Positions 12,247-23,131 of a stretch of 64,000 bases of DNA are shown in pieces. The DNA is taken from assembly GCA_964036665.1 (NCBI GenBank), contig OZ038533.1:13228413-13292412 (forward strand), given 5' to 3'. The translations under genes were made by a program, and so were the position numbers. The first letter of the stretch is position 1; each line of letters starts with the position of its first letter. The notes below the pieces were generated by a model. It did no database searches. It saw nothing but the letters and a program-made list of their open reading frames with translations, and was not told the origin of the DNA. Source of the stretch: Gordius sp. MW1 (taxonomy: Eukaryota; Nematomorpha; Gordioida; Gordea; Gordiidae).

Positions 12247-12267
12247 ACTTTACTTTATATATATAGA

Positions 12268-13110
12268 TGAATCCTACTCAACTCAACTAAAGCACAATTC
12301 ATCTAGTGCACAAAAATTATAATTTAAACATTATTATATAAGTATATCTATTATATATAACAATATAAAATATTGTAAATGCATATTAACTTATTATAAA
12401 GCATTTAATCTAACCCTAACCCTAAAATATATAGGCAGCAGTAAAAAATTTGAACTTCATTATTATATGCTTAATATGAAAGAAAATATATATGCAGCAA
12501 TAAAAAAAGTTAATCTTCATATATTATATGCTTATTATAAGTGTTTGCAGCCCTATAAAGCGTTTATAACATGATTATATAAAATGAATTAATTATAAGC
12601 ATGATTTGCATGAGCTTAGTTGAGCTGAGTTTTATGCGAGATGAGCAGGAGCGATATAGATTACCAATAGAATTTAAATGTAATTTATGAAAAAATTACT
12701 ATTTAAAGAAAAAAAAGAAAGGTATAGAAATTTATTATTATAAAAATAAGTAATAGCTTAGCGATAGCAATGAAGGATAAGGGAATAATTAAGGGATTGG
12801 CGATGCTTTGTTAAACCAAATAAGATTTGTGAAAAAAATTAAATAATATTAGACTGAAATTTAACACTTGCATGCATTGTGTCAATTTGGGCATGACGCT
12901 TTTGCGCTTCTGTACAAGTGATGAAGAATTCAACAGATGACAACCAATGAGATCATTTGACACTTCGCAAAATATGTGTATTAAAATCGAAAATTATAAA
13001 CCAATCATATTATTCCTCTTTTTTAAAATTAAATAATCTCGCACAAGACGAACAATCCTCTTTCCTTTTGTGATTTACAATACTCTTTCCTTTTGTGATT
13101 TGTAATTATG
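12268..13110. other. AT-rich spacer
   Basis: No gene is seen. A two-unit CCCTAA motif lies at ~12413-12424, and a short imperfect duplication containing AAAATATATA.GCAGCA lies at 12424-12515. Confidence 0.4.
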
Positions 13111-13114
13111 CCAC

Positions 13115-13480
13115 AACAGCAATTTATAGTATCTAATGGTTCTATTGTCAGACATCGGGCACCATCTAGGAAATTGTTTTTAATTTTAAACATTTTATAA
13201 ATCTAGATCATTGTATTTTGCCTAGAGCTATCCTTTCAGCTCCTAATTCATCTGGTCAACACTTTGTGGCATCTAATGGTTCTATTGTCAGACTTCAGGC
13301 ACCATCTACATCTAGAAATTTTAACTTTAAACATTTTTATAAATCTAGATCATTGTATTTTGTCTAGAGCTATCCTTTCAGCTCCTAATTTATCTGGTCA
13401 ACACTTTGTGGCATCTAATGGTTCTATTGTCAGACTTCAGGCACCATCTAGTAAATTATTTTTAATTTTCATTTTTAGTA
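13115..13480. repeat. ~142-bp tandem repeat, about 2.6 copies
   Basis: The unit contains GCATCTAATGGTTCTATTGT and CTAGAGCTATCCTTTCAGCT. Copies start near 13128, 13268 and 13410. One frame across the unit is open, but its reading reflects the repeat. Confidence 0.85.
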
Positions 13481-13489
13481 CTTTCTTTT

Positions 13490-14326
13490 AAACCTCAACA
13501 ATGTACTAATGCCACAAAAACTTATTCATAAATATAGAAGGACTCAACAAATCAAGTTTTGTATAGGCAAATAAATAATTTTAAATCTAGATTTAATTAG
13601 GACCCTATAGGTTGCTGAAGAAAATGTGTGGGATGTGATGAACACTATTATAAATGGTAACATATGTTGAAATATCATTAATATGTTTTAGATAAAGAAA
13701 ACATACCAGCGAATGTCAAATGAAATCAACAAAATATTTTCTAATATTTATATACAACAATTACTTATATAAGAATATGGAAAAAAATAAAATAGCTTTC
13801 TACATATATAAGTTAATTTTTAATCTTACATCCCTTGTTGATGTTTTTATGATTTTTACAAACATTAGTCACACTACTATAAAAAAATTGATTATATTCT
13901 TTATCTCAGCCCTTATTTTGTATTATCCATGTGCATAGCCAGGTTTTGGATGGGGGGAGGCAAAACATAATTTTTTTAATTTCTAAGGGTTTTTGTATTG
14001 AAAATATTTTTTGTCATTGGCCCATGGTATTATCTATTAAGTATTTTAGCTAGTATTTAGAGATATAAAATGTAGCATAAGTATACCTATTTATATAACA
14101 TACATCACATTAAGGTTTGCAATCAAATATTAAGTATTAATAAGGCTTATTGAAATGACCTACAGCATATTTTGGTTTGCAATTTATTAAAAATTTTATC
14201 AAACTTGCATCAAAAAGTTTGAGATTTGATAAAAAGTTTTATACCTAAGCAAATGAATAGTCTTATGGTTACCATTTTAAATATTTATTTGACCTTGCTG
14301 TATCTATCATGATATTAATTTGAAAC
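13490..14326. other. AT-rich spacer
   Basis: No supported gene. Short lysine/isoleucine-rich open frames here are typical of AT-rich DNA. A fragment of the dispersed GCGTAGCCAGG family, slightly mutated and followed by a G-rich run, lies at 13930-13965. Confidence 0.4.
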
Positions 14327-14660
14327 TGTGGCGTTTTAAACATTGGCGAGATGAAGCAACCAGGAGCAGGTAACCAATTGACAATTACAGTTTTTGAATT
14401 ACTTCCTTCTCCCAAAATCTCTACCACAATCGCTTTATTCCAGCATACTCTATTCATATCATTACTTACTTAATATTCTTGTGTGATCTATATCTTCATA
14501 TCATTACTTACCTAATATTCTTGTGTGATCTATATCTTCATATCATTACTTACCTAATATTCTTGTGTGATCTATATCTTCATATCATTACTTACTTAAT
14601 ATTCTTGTGTGATCTGTATCTTCTTATTAAAATATTCTTATTGGTATACAAACTACCATA
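14327..14660 (+). repeat. Gypsy-1 5' LTR with four 43-bp internal repeats
   Basis: It starts TGTGGCGTTTTA and ends just before TTGGTGACC. Four copies of a 43-bp unit (TCATATCATTACTTAC...) lie at about 14453-14620. The left target duplication AAAC is at 14323-14326. Confidence 0.85.
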
Positions 14661-14677
14661 TTGGTGACCCCGACGTG
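14661..14677 (+). other. Gypsy-1 primer binding site
   Basis: TTGGTGACCCCGACGTG directly follows the LTR, as in related Ty3/Gypsy elements. I cannot assign the priming tRNA with certainty. Confidence 0.6.
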
Positions 14678-15535
14678 ATGGAATTAAACACAACAATTCC
14701 AGACTCTAATGAACCAAGAGAAAGCGCAGTTCATGTGAGAATTCCTGAATTCCATTCTAAAAATATTCGCATGTGGTTGTCACAGGTAGAAGCCGTGTTT
14801 CACACACGCAACATATCCTCGCAGAAGACTAAATATTCCTACCTAGTTGAATCACTACCCCCAGAAGTCGCGGAAGAGGTGGCAGACCTCATATTCACGG
14901 TTCCTGAAATTACCCCTTACGACAAACTGAAGGAAGCAATCGTAAAAAGACTAGGAGACAGTGATGAAAAAAGGATAAGGAATTTATTCTCTTCGATATT
15001 CCTAGGAGACCGCACCCCATCCCAATTGGTAAGATACTTAAAATCTCGTTTAGGTAATAATGTGATGGACGAAAAGATTTTAAAAAGCCTCTGGATGGAT
15101 AAGCTACCCCAACATGTGGTAAGCATCTTGGCTACTATGGGAGATGACCAATCACTGGATCGTATAGCAGAAGTCGCCGATAGGATTCACGAAACGTTCA
15201 GAGTCAGCAGCTAAGCATCAGTAGCTACTCCCTATAACCTCACTCCAAATAACCCTACTCCCAATATTCTGATTCCCAATATTCCTATTCCCAATACTCA
15301 AACAAACGAAATGCAGGAACTAATCAAAGTTGTGTCACAATTAGAACTCAGAGTGAATCAATTAACAGGCAACCCCAACGACAGTAGGACGACATGGAGA
15401 AGGTCAAGCAGATCTAGGTCATCATCCAGACAACGCCCAACTGACACATGTTGGTACCATTATAAATTTGGAAAGGAAGCCAGGAAGTGCATGCAGCCAT
15501 GCAATTTTAACACCAACTCCCAACAAAAAAACTGA
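14678..15535 (+). pseudogene. Gypsy-1 gag, with premature stop
   Basis: Starting at the ATG at 14678, the frame encodes a capsid-like protein nearly identical to that of Gypsy-3 ([33 protein letters not shown]). A TAA at 15212-15214 replaces the TTA leucine codon of Gypsy-3. After it the same frame stays open to 15535 and includes the CWYHYKFG motif. One extra A in the run near 15525-15531 ends the frame early compared with Gypsy-3. Confidence 0.85.
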
Positions 15536-15558
15536 CGGGCCGTCCCATATGGGCGACA

Positions 15559-18500
15559 ATGGGAAACGGCCGTACTTTCAGCCGCCTATTCTATTTATTC
15601 GACCGGTCCACCCAACGGAAATATCTCGTCGACACAGGCGCTGAAGTTAGCGTCATCCCACCCCCTCCCAAACATCCATTGATCCCGCATGGCCCAACTC
15701 TACAAGCGGCTAACCAAACCAGCATACACACATACGGACAAGTCGTATTAAGTTTAGACCTTGGCTTGCGACGGGAATTCAAATGGGTATTTTTAGTCGC
15801 AGACGTACACACCCCCATAATTGGAGCTGACTTATTACATCACTATAAGTTGGTTGTGGACATCAACAACAAACGACTCATAGATAGTACTACCCAGCTA
15901 TCATCCAAGGGCACAACTTCACCACATCAGACATTCGGTATCCGTGTTGCACTCAGCAATCACGGCACAAAATTCGATGCAATTCTGCACGAATTTCCAT
16001 CACTCATATCCCCTCTAAACTTCAACCGACAGATTTCACCACATGATGTACTCCACCACATATTAACGAAAGGACCAGCTCAGTACGCACGTCCAAGAAG
16101 ACTAACGGCGGAAAAGTTGAATGTCGCGAAAAAAGAATTCGAATATATGTTAGAGTTAGGAATCATTCAGAAATCAGAAAGCAACTGGGCAGCTCCATTG
16201 CATTTAGCCGCCAAAAAGACAGGCGATTGGAGGCCTTGTGGAGACTACAGAGGCCTGAATAAAGTCACAATACCGGACAGGTATCCTATACCACACATAC
16301 ACGATTTCACTGCCAATCTTCACAACAAAATCATATTCTCCAAGCTGGACCTCGTGAGAGCGTACCATCACATCCCCGTTGCGCCAAAGGACGTATGCAA
16401 AACAGCCGTCACAACACCTTTCGGCCTGTACGAATTCGCAAGAATGCCGTTCGGATTAAAAAACGCAGCACAGACGTTCCAACGATTCATTGATGAAGTC
16501 CTGATTAGATTGCGTTTACGCGTACATCGATGATATCCTCATAGCCAGCGCGTCGGAGCAGGAACACGAACAGCACTTGAGAATCGTTTTTCAACGATTG
16601 CAAGAGTACGATCTGAGAATCAACCCTGCGAAGTGCAAATTCGGAGTTGGTGAACTCGAATTTCTCGGCACCAGGTTTCAAGCACCGGTATTGCCCCACT
16701 GCTCGACAAAGTCAAGGACATCAACGAGTTTCCCTTACCTGATTCACTAAAGAAGCTCCGGAGATTTCTAGGTATGATTAATTTCTATCGGAGATTTCTA
16801 CCCGGAATTTCCCGAACCCTCCAACCTCTGACCGAGTTGCTGAAGAAGTCCAAAAAGTCCGTAACCTGCAACGACGTTCAGGTCAAGGCGTTCAAAGAAG
16901 CAAAAGCAGCATTAGTGAATTTTACCACACTTACCTTTTTGAATACGGACCCCCTTACAAAAATCACACTGACCACCGATGCATCAGACACGGCGGTCGG
17001 AGCAGTTTTGGAGCAAACCATTTCGGACAAGGTATACCCACTAGCATTTTTCTCATCGAAATTACAACCCACCCAGACCCGGTACAGTACTTTTGGTCGC
17101 GAACTCCTCGCAATTTATTTGGCCATAAAGCATTTCCGCCATATCTTAGAAGGTCGTAATTTCACCATCTATACCGACCATAAACCACTCACCCACGCAT
17201 TCAACGCAAAACCCGACCAGTATTCTCCAAGAGAAACAAGACAGTTAGACCTCATCTCGCAGTATACTACTGACATACGATTCATTAAAGGCGAAAGCAA
17301 CACAGTAGCGGACGCTCTATCCCGGATGGAAATAAATTCTATTAAATTACCAGGAATTCCGGATTTGGAGGAAATTAGCAAATATCAGAAGGCTGATGAA
17401 TCCTTAGAAGGTCTAAAAAACTCATCATCCCTAAAGTTACAACTAATACCCATTCCCGGATCGGATAGCAAAGTCCTGTGTGACCTCTCAACCACAAAGC
17501 CTCGACCGGTGATACCAGAACCACTTAGGAGAAATGTATTTGATCATTTCCACGCGATATCACACCCAGGTATACGCGCAACTCTAAAGCTAATTACAAA
17601 TCGAGTAGTCTGGCCGTCAATAAACAAAGACGTTGTTAGATGGGCAAGAACTTGCATAAGATGTCAACAAAGCAAGGTTTACCGACACACAGTTACGGTA
17701 CCTGGAACCTTTGCTCAACCCGACGCCCGTTTCGCACACATACACATCGACTTGGTAGGACCACTACCACCGTCAAACGGATATACGCATTTATTAACGG
17801 CAGTGGACCGTTTCACTAGATGGCCCATGGCTATTCCTTTGAATGATACATCCACGGAGATGATCGCGAAAAAGTTGATAGAGCACTGGATTGCAAATTT
17901 TGGCGTGCCGCATACGATCACCACCGACAGAGGACCACAGTTTCAATCATCTCTTTTCCGAGAACTTTCCAATCTTTTAGGATGCACACATATCAAAACA
18001 ACCGCCTACCATCCCACCGCAACGGACTCGTCGAACGATTCCACAGACAACTTAAAGAGTCGTTAAAAGCCGCCGGCGAGACGAAGTGGAACGAAATTTT
18101 ACTATAAGGTTTACGTACAACTATGAAAGAAGACATAGGAGCATCAACAGCGGAATTGGTTTACGGTACGAGTTTACGACTACCAGGAGAGTTTTTCCTG
18201 AAAACCGAACCCGATCCATTACAACATCAATTCGTTGACAAGCTGAAGAGAACCATGGCTAAAATCCCTTATCCCATACCAAAACACCATGCGACATCAA
18301 AAGAGCAAGTTAGCAGCGATCTGTTCGAAACAACCCACGTCTTTATCAGAAACGACGCGGTGCGGAAGCCACTCTCTCCAACGTACGACGGTCCCTTCAA
18401 AGTATTGAAGCGTGAACCAAAGTACTTCGTTCTTGATAAAAATGGGAAAAGAGATTCTGTCTCGATAGACAGATTAAAACCCTGCCATCTAAGCAGAGAG

Positions 18501-18632
18501 GAACCATCCTTTCAGACCGCCGACGAAACTCAAGCTGAGGCACCGACACAAGAAGTGGAAAAACCAACCAAAATAACTAGAAAAGGCAGAAAGGTCCATT
18601 GGCCGAAAAACCTTCGTGAATACATCACATAA
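15559..18632 (+). pseudogene. Gypsy-1 pol (protease, RT, RNase H, integrase), frameshifted
   Basis: Blocks appear in order: protease [14 protein letters not shown] (~15620), RT up to [18 protein letters not shown] (16433-16492), YIDDIL after a deletion-caused frame change (~16522), RNase [13 protein letters not shown] (~16970) and YTDHKPL (~17170), and integrase with the zinc HHCC segment and DRFTRWP...TTDRGPQF (~17806-17940). Compared with Gypsy-3, small indels break the frame near 16505, 16680 and 18020, and a larger gap lies near 18105. The last block (18123-18632) is open to the usual end PKNLREYIT. Not functional. Confidence 0.9.
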
Positions 18633-18660
18633 TTCTCAGCCAATTTTATCGATATATTTA

Positions 18661-18809
18661 TGTTGTGTTGATACTTTATATTCTTATTTCAATTGTTATT
18701 ACAACTCTCATTGATTCTATTAACAACCATACATATATCGATTTGTACCCAATTGTTGGTAACCATGTCATTTTAGTTCCTGTGTCAACGTTCATGTTCT
18801 AACTTAATA
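18661..18809 (+). repeat. Gypsy-2 5' LTR
   Basis: It is 149 bp, starts TGTTGTGTTGATAC and ends CTAACTTAATA, and appears identical to 22773-22921. The end is TA rather than CA. A primer-site-like GTGGCGACGAGGAAC follows at once (18810-18824). Confidence 0.9.
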
Positions 18810-18860
18810 GTGGCGACGAGGAACAAGTAAATTAATTAATTGTTTGTAGGAAACATTGAA

Positions 18861-21800
18861 ATGGATGAATCAAAGTTATCAAAAATTCATTTAGCAGAGT
18901 TCAATGCTGAACTACATTCAATTGAGGATTATATATTTAATATGGAATCCATATTGGAAATTAAAGGAATGGAGGCTACTGCATCAGTTAAGAAAAAGGT
19001 TCTTCTAGCTTTCATAGGGCTCAATACTATTAAAGAACTTAGACAATTACTTTACCCTACTAAGTTAAAGGATGCACAATATGAAGATATAGAAAAAATG
19101 TTATTCCTAAAATACCAACCCCCTCAGACTGTATTTGCTTCAAGATTTGAATTGTTAAATATTACAAGACATAATGGTGAATCCATACTAGAATTAGTCA
19201 GAAGAATTAAAACATGTATTAGCAAATGTAATTACAAATCTGACATTGATGAACGTTGCAGGGACCATTTTATTTTTGCAATTAAGTTAAAGAGGCTAGA
19301 ATTGGAGCTGAGGACCAAATTTCCTGACACCTTAGATGAAGTGGGTAATCCGTTAACTTTTGATAGGGTAATCAATATGGCATTAACAATGGAGAGGGCA
19401 GATACCGAAACACAAGAAGAGAAAGAAGAAATGCTTTGTAAGATTAAACATGAATCATTCTCTCATAATCAACGTGACCAATCAAATAAACATTTTGGAA
19501 AAACGGTAAGTTGCTCAAGGTGCCATAAAGAACACCCCAAATTTCGTTGTCCAGCGTTCAATGCCACATGCTACAAATGTAAAAGAAAAGGACATTTTGC
19601 CATTGGCTGTCGAAGTTCATTGAATCAGATTGTTGATTACGAATCTTCGGATTCTGTAAACCGGATTGGGCAACATGCTAAACGTCTAACCATTACGGCG
19701 AGGCTTAATGGGCATCCGATTTCTATGGATTATGATACTGGAGCGCAGGTCTCCGTTATTAATGTTAAAGTATGGCAGCTTTTAGGGAGACCGTCGCTTC
19801 ATGAATGCGCGATTCCCAAAGCCTATGGAAATCAACCCGTCGAAATAATGGGAAAAACTCATATGGTCGTGGAAGTCGGTCATAATTCGCACTATCTTTC
19901 GGCTGTAGTTACGAAATCCAAAGATGTACCCTTATTTGGGTTGCCCTGGATTATTAAGTTTGGATTCCAAATTCCTAAAGAAGTTAAAATACATAAAATC
20001 AACCAGGAATTTGTGCAAAAGGAATCAATTAATCTCAACAAAGAGTTTCCACTGGTATTCAATGAAACTCCCACCCATTTACAGGGATTTGTTGTAAAAA
20101 TCATGCTTTTGGACGAAGCGAAACCTATTGCGATCCCGGCGAGAAGAGTTCCTTTTCCGTTACGGAAGCCGGTTGAACTGGAACTCAATAGATTGGTACA
20201 GTCAGGTATCATTGAAAAAGTGGATCCTAGTGTTAGTAAAATAACGTGGTGCACGCCGATAGTAAACGTTAGGAAGAAAAATGGCGAAATTAGAATTTGT
20301 GCCGATTTCAAGGTCACTCTTAACCCATTCATTCATAATGATCATCACATCATTCCTACGTTTGACGACATAGCAGCTAAAATTCGGGATGGTTATTTAT
20401 ATACCAAAGTTGACTTACGTGATGCATACCTTCAACTACCAATTGCTCTGGAATGTCAGAATTTATTAACTATTTCCACACACGTCGGTTTTTTTAAATA
20501 CAAAAGAATGCCATTTGGGTTATCTTGTGCGCCTTTGATTTTTCAGAGATACATGGAGAGTATTTTGAGTGGTTGCAACCACACGGGTATTTATTTAGAT
20601 GATATAATTATCACGGGCAAAGATTACCAGGATCATCTATACAATGTAAGGGAAGTACTGAGCAAGTTACAATCCGTGGGCATGAAAGCACAATTTTCAA
20701 AGGTCGAATTTTTGAAAAAATCTATCACTTTTCTTGGACACACCTTTGACAGTCAAGGTATCCACCCTTCAAGTGATAAAGTACGAGCCATCAAAGACTG
20801 CCCAGCCCCAAAGAATGTTAAGGAATTGCGTTCCTTTCTGGGCTTAATCAATTATCATGAAAAGTTTATACCACATTTACATGGTATAATGGCTCCCCTA
20901 CATAAATTAACTAGTATCAAATCAAAATGGTATTGGTCACAAACCGAGGAGTCGGTGTTTCAAAAGGTTAAAACTTTGCTATCGGAGCAGTCTACGTTAG
21001 TTCCTTATTCAAATGAGTTACCGCTGATCCTGGAATGCGACGCATCGGAACATGGATTTGGAGCGGTACTTTTTCACTTAATTGGCGATAATAAGAGGCC
21101 AATTGCTTACGCGTCAAGGACGTTGATTGATGGTGAGAAGCAATACGCATCAATCGATAGAGAAGCAAGGGCCTTAGTCTTTGGTATGGAAAAGTTTCAT
21201 ACTTACTTATCAGGTCGCAAGTTTGTGCTACGCACGGACCATAAACCGTTGGAAAGGATTTTTGGGGCTTCAAGGGAATTGCCCAAAATCAGCAATAACC
21301 GTTTAATAAGGTGGGCATGGAAAATGTCGGGGTATGATTATAAAATAGAATACATTCCTGGCAAAGATAACGGATGTGCTGATGCCTTATCTCGTTTACC
21401 GGCCCCTGCCACGGAGTCCGATATGATCAATTTTTACAAAAGCAATTCGATAAATAGTATTCGTCTTTTAAATCTGCAAGATTTACACTTAACAGAGGAA
21501 TTATTAATAAAGGAATCTCTCGTGGATACAAACTTAAAACTGTTAAAAAGATTTATAGATAAAGGTTGGCCTAAAAGCAAAAAGGACCTCCACAAGGATA
21601 TTCAAGTTTTTTTTGACAGGAAGAATGAGTTAGAGCATGACAAGGGAGTCATTTTTGTAGACGGCCTGATAATTGTGCCGTCACGACTAAGGCATCAAGT
21701 CCTGTCAATAATTCACCGGGGCCATCCAGGGATCAATGCAATGAAATCGATCGCCAGATTATATGTTTATTGGCCGCACATGGATAAGGATATTGAAAGG

Positions 21801-22751
21801 CACGTGCAGAATTGTGTGGGGTGCCAGAAAAATAGAAGTAATAGACCTGAAGTCCCTCTGTATTCTTGGAACGTAACTGAAAACCCTTGGGAAAGGGTAC
21901 ATTTAGATTATGCGGGGCCAGTTGACGGATATTATTGGTTGGTGGCGGTGGATTCGTTTTCCAAATGGATTGAAGTAGCGCAGTTACGAAGTTCGACCAT
22001 TCAGGTTACATTAAAGAAATTACGAGAGTGGTTTGCCAGATGGGGCGTTCCGAAACAAATAGTTACGGACAACGGACCCCAGTTTAGAAGCCAAGAGATG
22101 CACTTCTTTTGTGATCAGTATCATATTAAACACATTAAAACAACGCCGTACCATCCAAAAACGAATGGACTCGTCGAAAGAGCCATCAGGACGTTGAAAT
22201 CACGTTACGCAGCGGCGCGCGAATATAATGCGGACCCGGAAGTCTGCATGTTAGATGTCCTCCTTAGCTATCGCATAAGCGAGCATTCTTCAACCGGTAG
22301 ATCCCCATCTAAAGCATTAATTGGAAGAAATGTTAAAACGGCGTTGGACTGGGTACGTCCCACTCAGAAGAAATATATGGAACAAAAAATCGATAAACAG
22401 GAAGAGTGGCATGATGCGCATGCGGCGAAGAGAGAATTCATTCCGGGTCAATTGGTATGGGTAAAAAATGAAATGAATAGCGGGTGGAGAGCGGGAAAGA
22501 TTCTTAAACGCAACGGACCTTGGTCCTATCTAGTGGAAACGCGAAACAAAAACATGCGAAAACATGTTGATCAGTTGAGAGATCGGGCAAGCATTGTTGA
22601 TCCTCAGGTCCCGGAAGAGGGGGAAGATGATAGTTCTGACGACATGTCTTCTGGTCCAACACCAAACGAACAAGAACAAGAAAGTAGTACCATCTTAAGG
22701 AAATCGGAAAGGATTAGGAAACCCCCCAGCCGTTTAATAGAAGAAATTTAG
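18861..22751 (+). CDS. Gypsy-2 Gag-Pol polyprotein (1296 aa)
   Basis: A single open frame; the ATG at 18861 is the first methionine after the leader. The open frame itself begins a few codons earlier without an ATG. Domains in order: capsid-like region (residues ~1-220), a CX2CX4HX4C zinc knuckle CYKCKRKGHFAIGC (~236), protease with DTGA (~292), RT with YKRMPFGLSCAP and YLDDI (~577), RNase H with ECDASEHGFGAVL and RTDHKPL, integrase with a zinc HHCC segment (HPGINAMKS...CVGCQ) and the catalytic core DYAGP / TDNGPQF (~1068) / HPKTNGLVE, then a basic C-terminal tail. All hallmark motifs are present and no stop interrupts, so it is probably competent to encode all element enzymes. Gag and pol share one frame, unlike Gypsy-3. 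Confidence 0.95.
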   Translation: MDESKLSKIHLAEFNAELHSIEDYIFNMESILEIKGMEATASVKKKVLLAFIGLNTIKELRQLLYPTKLKDAQYEDIEKMLFLKYQPPQTVFASRFELLNITRHNGESILELVRRIKTCISKCNYKSDIDERCRDHFIFAIKLKRLELELRTKFPDTLDEVGNPLTFDRVINMALTMERADTETQEEKEEMLCKIKHESFSHNQRDQSNKHFGKTVSCSRCHKEHPKFRCPAFNATCYKCKRKGHFAIGCRSSLNQIVDYESSDSVNRIGQHAKRLTITARLNGHPISMDYDTGAQVSVINVKVWQLLGRPSLHECAIPKAYGNQPVEIMGKTHMVVEVGHNSHYLSAVVTKSKDVPLFGLPWIIKFGFQIPKEVKIHKINQEFVQKESINLNKEFPLVFNETPTHLQGFVVKIMLLDEAKPIAIPARRVPFPLRKPVELELNRLVQSGIIEKVDPSVSKITWCTPIVNVRKKNGEIRICADFKVTLNPFIHNDHHIIPTFDDIAAKIRDGYLYTKVDLRDAYLQLPIALECQNLLTISTHVGFFKYKRMPFGLSCAPLIFQRYMESILSGCNHTGIYLDDIIITGKDYQDHLYNVREVLSKLQSVGMKAQFSKVEFLKKSITFLGHTFDSQGIHPSSDKVRAIKDCPAPKNVKELRSFLGLINYHEKFIPHLHGIMAPLHKLTSIKSKWYWSQTEESVFQKVKTLLSEQSTLVPYSNELPLILECDASEHGFGAVLFHLIGDNKRPIAYASRTLIDGEKQYASIDREARALVFGMEKFHTYLSGRKFVLRTDHKPLERIFGASRELPKISNNRLIRWAWKMSGYDYKIEYIPGKDNGCADALSRLPAPATESDMINFYKSNSINSIRLLNLQDLHLTEELLIKESLVDTNLKLLKRFIDKGWPKSKKDLHKDIQVFFDRKNELEHDKGVIFVDGLIIVPSRLRHQVLSIIHRGHPGINAMKSIARLYVYWPHMDKDIERHVQNCVGCQKNRSNRPEVPLYSWNVTENPWERVHLDYAGPVDGYYWLVAVDSFSKWIEVAQLRSSTIQVTLKKLREWFARWGVPKQIVTDNGPQFRSQEMHFFCDQYHIKHIKTTPYHPKTNGLVERAIRTLKSRYAAAREYNADPEVCMLDVLLSYRISEHSSTGRSPSKALIGRNVKTALDWVRPTQKKYMEQKIDKQEEWHDAHAAKREFIPGQLVWVKNEMNSGWRAGKILKRNGPWSYLVETRNKNMRKHVDQLRDRASIVDPQVPEEGEDDSSDDMSSGPTPNEQEQESSTILRKSERIRKPPSRLIEEI

Positions 22752-22772
22752 GCTTTTGTAGGCGAAGGGAAA

Positions 22773-22921
22773 TGTTGTGTTGATACTTTATATTCTTATT
22801 TCAATTGTTATTACAACTCTCATTGATTCTATTAACAACCATACATATATCGATTTGTACCCAATTGTTGGTAACCATGTCATTTTAGTTCCTGTGTCAA
22901 CGTTCATGTTCTAACTTAATA
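22773..22921 (+). repeat. Gypsy-2 3' LTR
   Basis: It is preceded by the purine-rich GGCGAAGGGAAA, the likely plus-strand primer, and followed by the ATTTA target duplication. Confidence 0.9.
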
Positions 22922-22956
22922 ATTTAAAACCGTAAATATATCTGGAAAGGGAGTAT

Positions 22957-23131
22957 TGTGGCGTTTTAAACATTGGCGAGATGAAGCAACCAAGAGCAGG
23001 TAACCAATTGACAATTACAGTTTTTGAATTACTTCCTTCTCCCAAAATCGCTACCACAATCGCATTATTCCAGCATACTCTATTCATATCATTACTTACT
23101 TAATATTCTTGTGTGATCTATATCTTCATAT
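22957..23131 (+). repeat. Gypsy-1 3' LTR, left part only
   Basis: It starts TGTGGCGTTTTA after the purine tract GGAAAGGGAG and stops at CTTCATAT, within the first 43-bp unit, where element A begins. The remainder is at 56204-56370 on the other strand. Confidence 0.9.

Larger units (their letters stand above)
10117..12267 (-). mobile_element. Non-autonomous Helitron-like element with giant microsatellite
   Basis: On the minus strand it starts TCTATATATATAAAG at 12267 and ends at 10117 with the same CCGGGCACAGCTAG as the Helitron at 1913-7442. About 350 bp next to the 3' end are shared with that copy. The 5' flank is the expected A; the 3' flank is A rather than T. The interior holds four ~115-bp units and two ATAC arrays, and has no coding capacity. 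Confidence 0.7.
18661..22921 (+). mobile_element. Gypsy-2: intact Ty3/Gypsy retrotransposon
   Basis: This 4261-bp element has 149-bp LTRs that look identical, a primer site, one open gag-pol frame and a purine tract. A 5-bp target duplication ATTTA lies at 18656-18660 and 22922-22926. It is nested in the 3' tail of Gypsy-1, whose sequence resumes after it exactly as in Gypsy-3. Identical LTRs and an intact frame indicate a recent insertion. Confidence 0.95.
14327..23131 (+). mobile_element. Gypsy-1: decayed Ty3/Gypsy LTR retrotransposon, interrupted
   Basis: It has a 5' LTR (14327-14660), primer site, broken gag and pol, and the start of the 3' LTR (22957-23131). Gypsy-2 is inserted in its tail (18661-22921). 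The 3' LTR is cut by element A. Its missing right part lies inverted at 56204-56370, followed there by the AAAC target duplication that matches 14323-14326. It is closely related to Gypsy-3, which shows where Gypsy-1 has lost or gained bases. Confidence 0.9.

Noticed and set aside
11333-12248. Three long minus-strand frames of a Met-Tyr-Val-Cys repeat
   Set aside because: They are all translations of the ATAC microsatellite; period-4 DNA is open in several frames at once.
13720-13938. 72-codon plus-strand frame
   Set aside because: Composition is that of random AT-rich DNA (Lys, Ile, Phe, Tyr); no family resemblance and no splice context.
14479-14667. Repetitive frame with CDLYLHIITYLIF units
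   Set aside because: It reads the 43-bp tandem units of the Gypsy-1 LTR.
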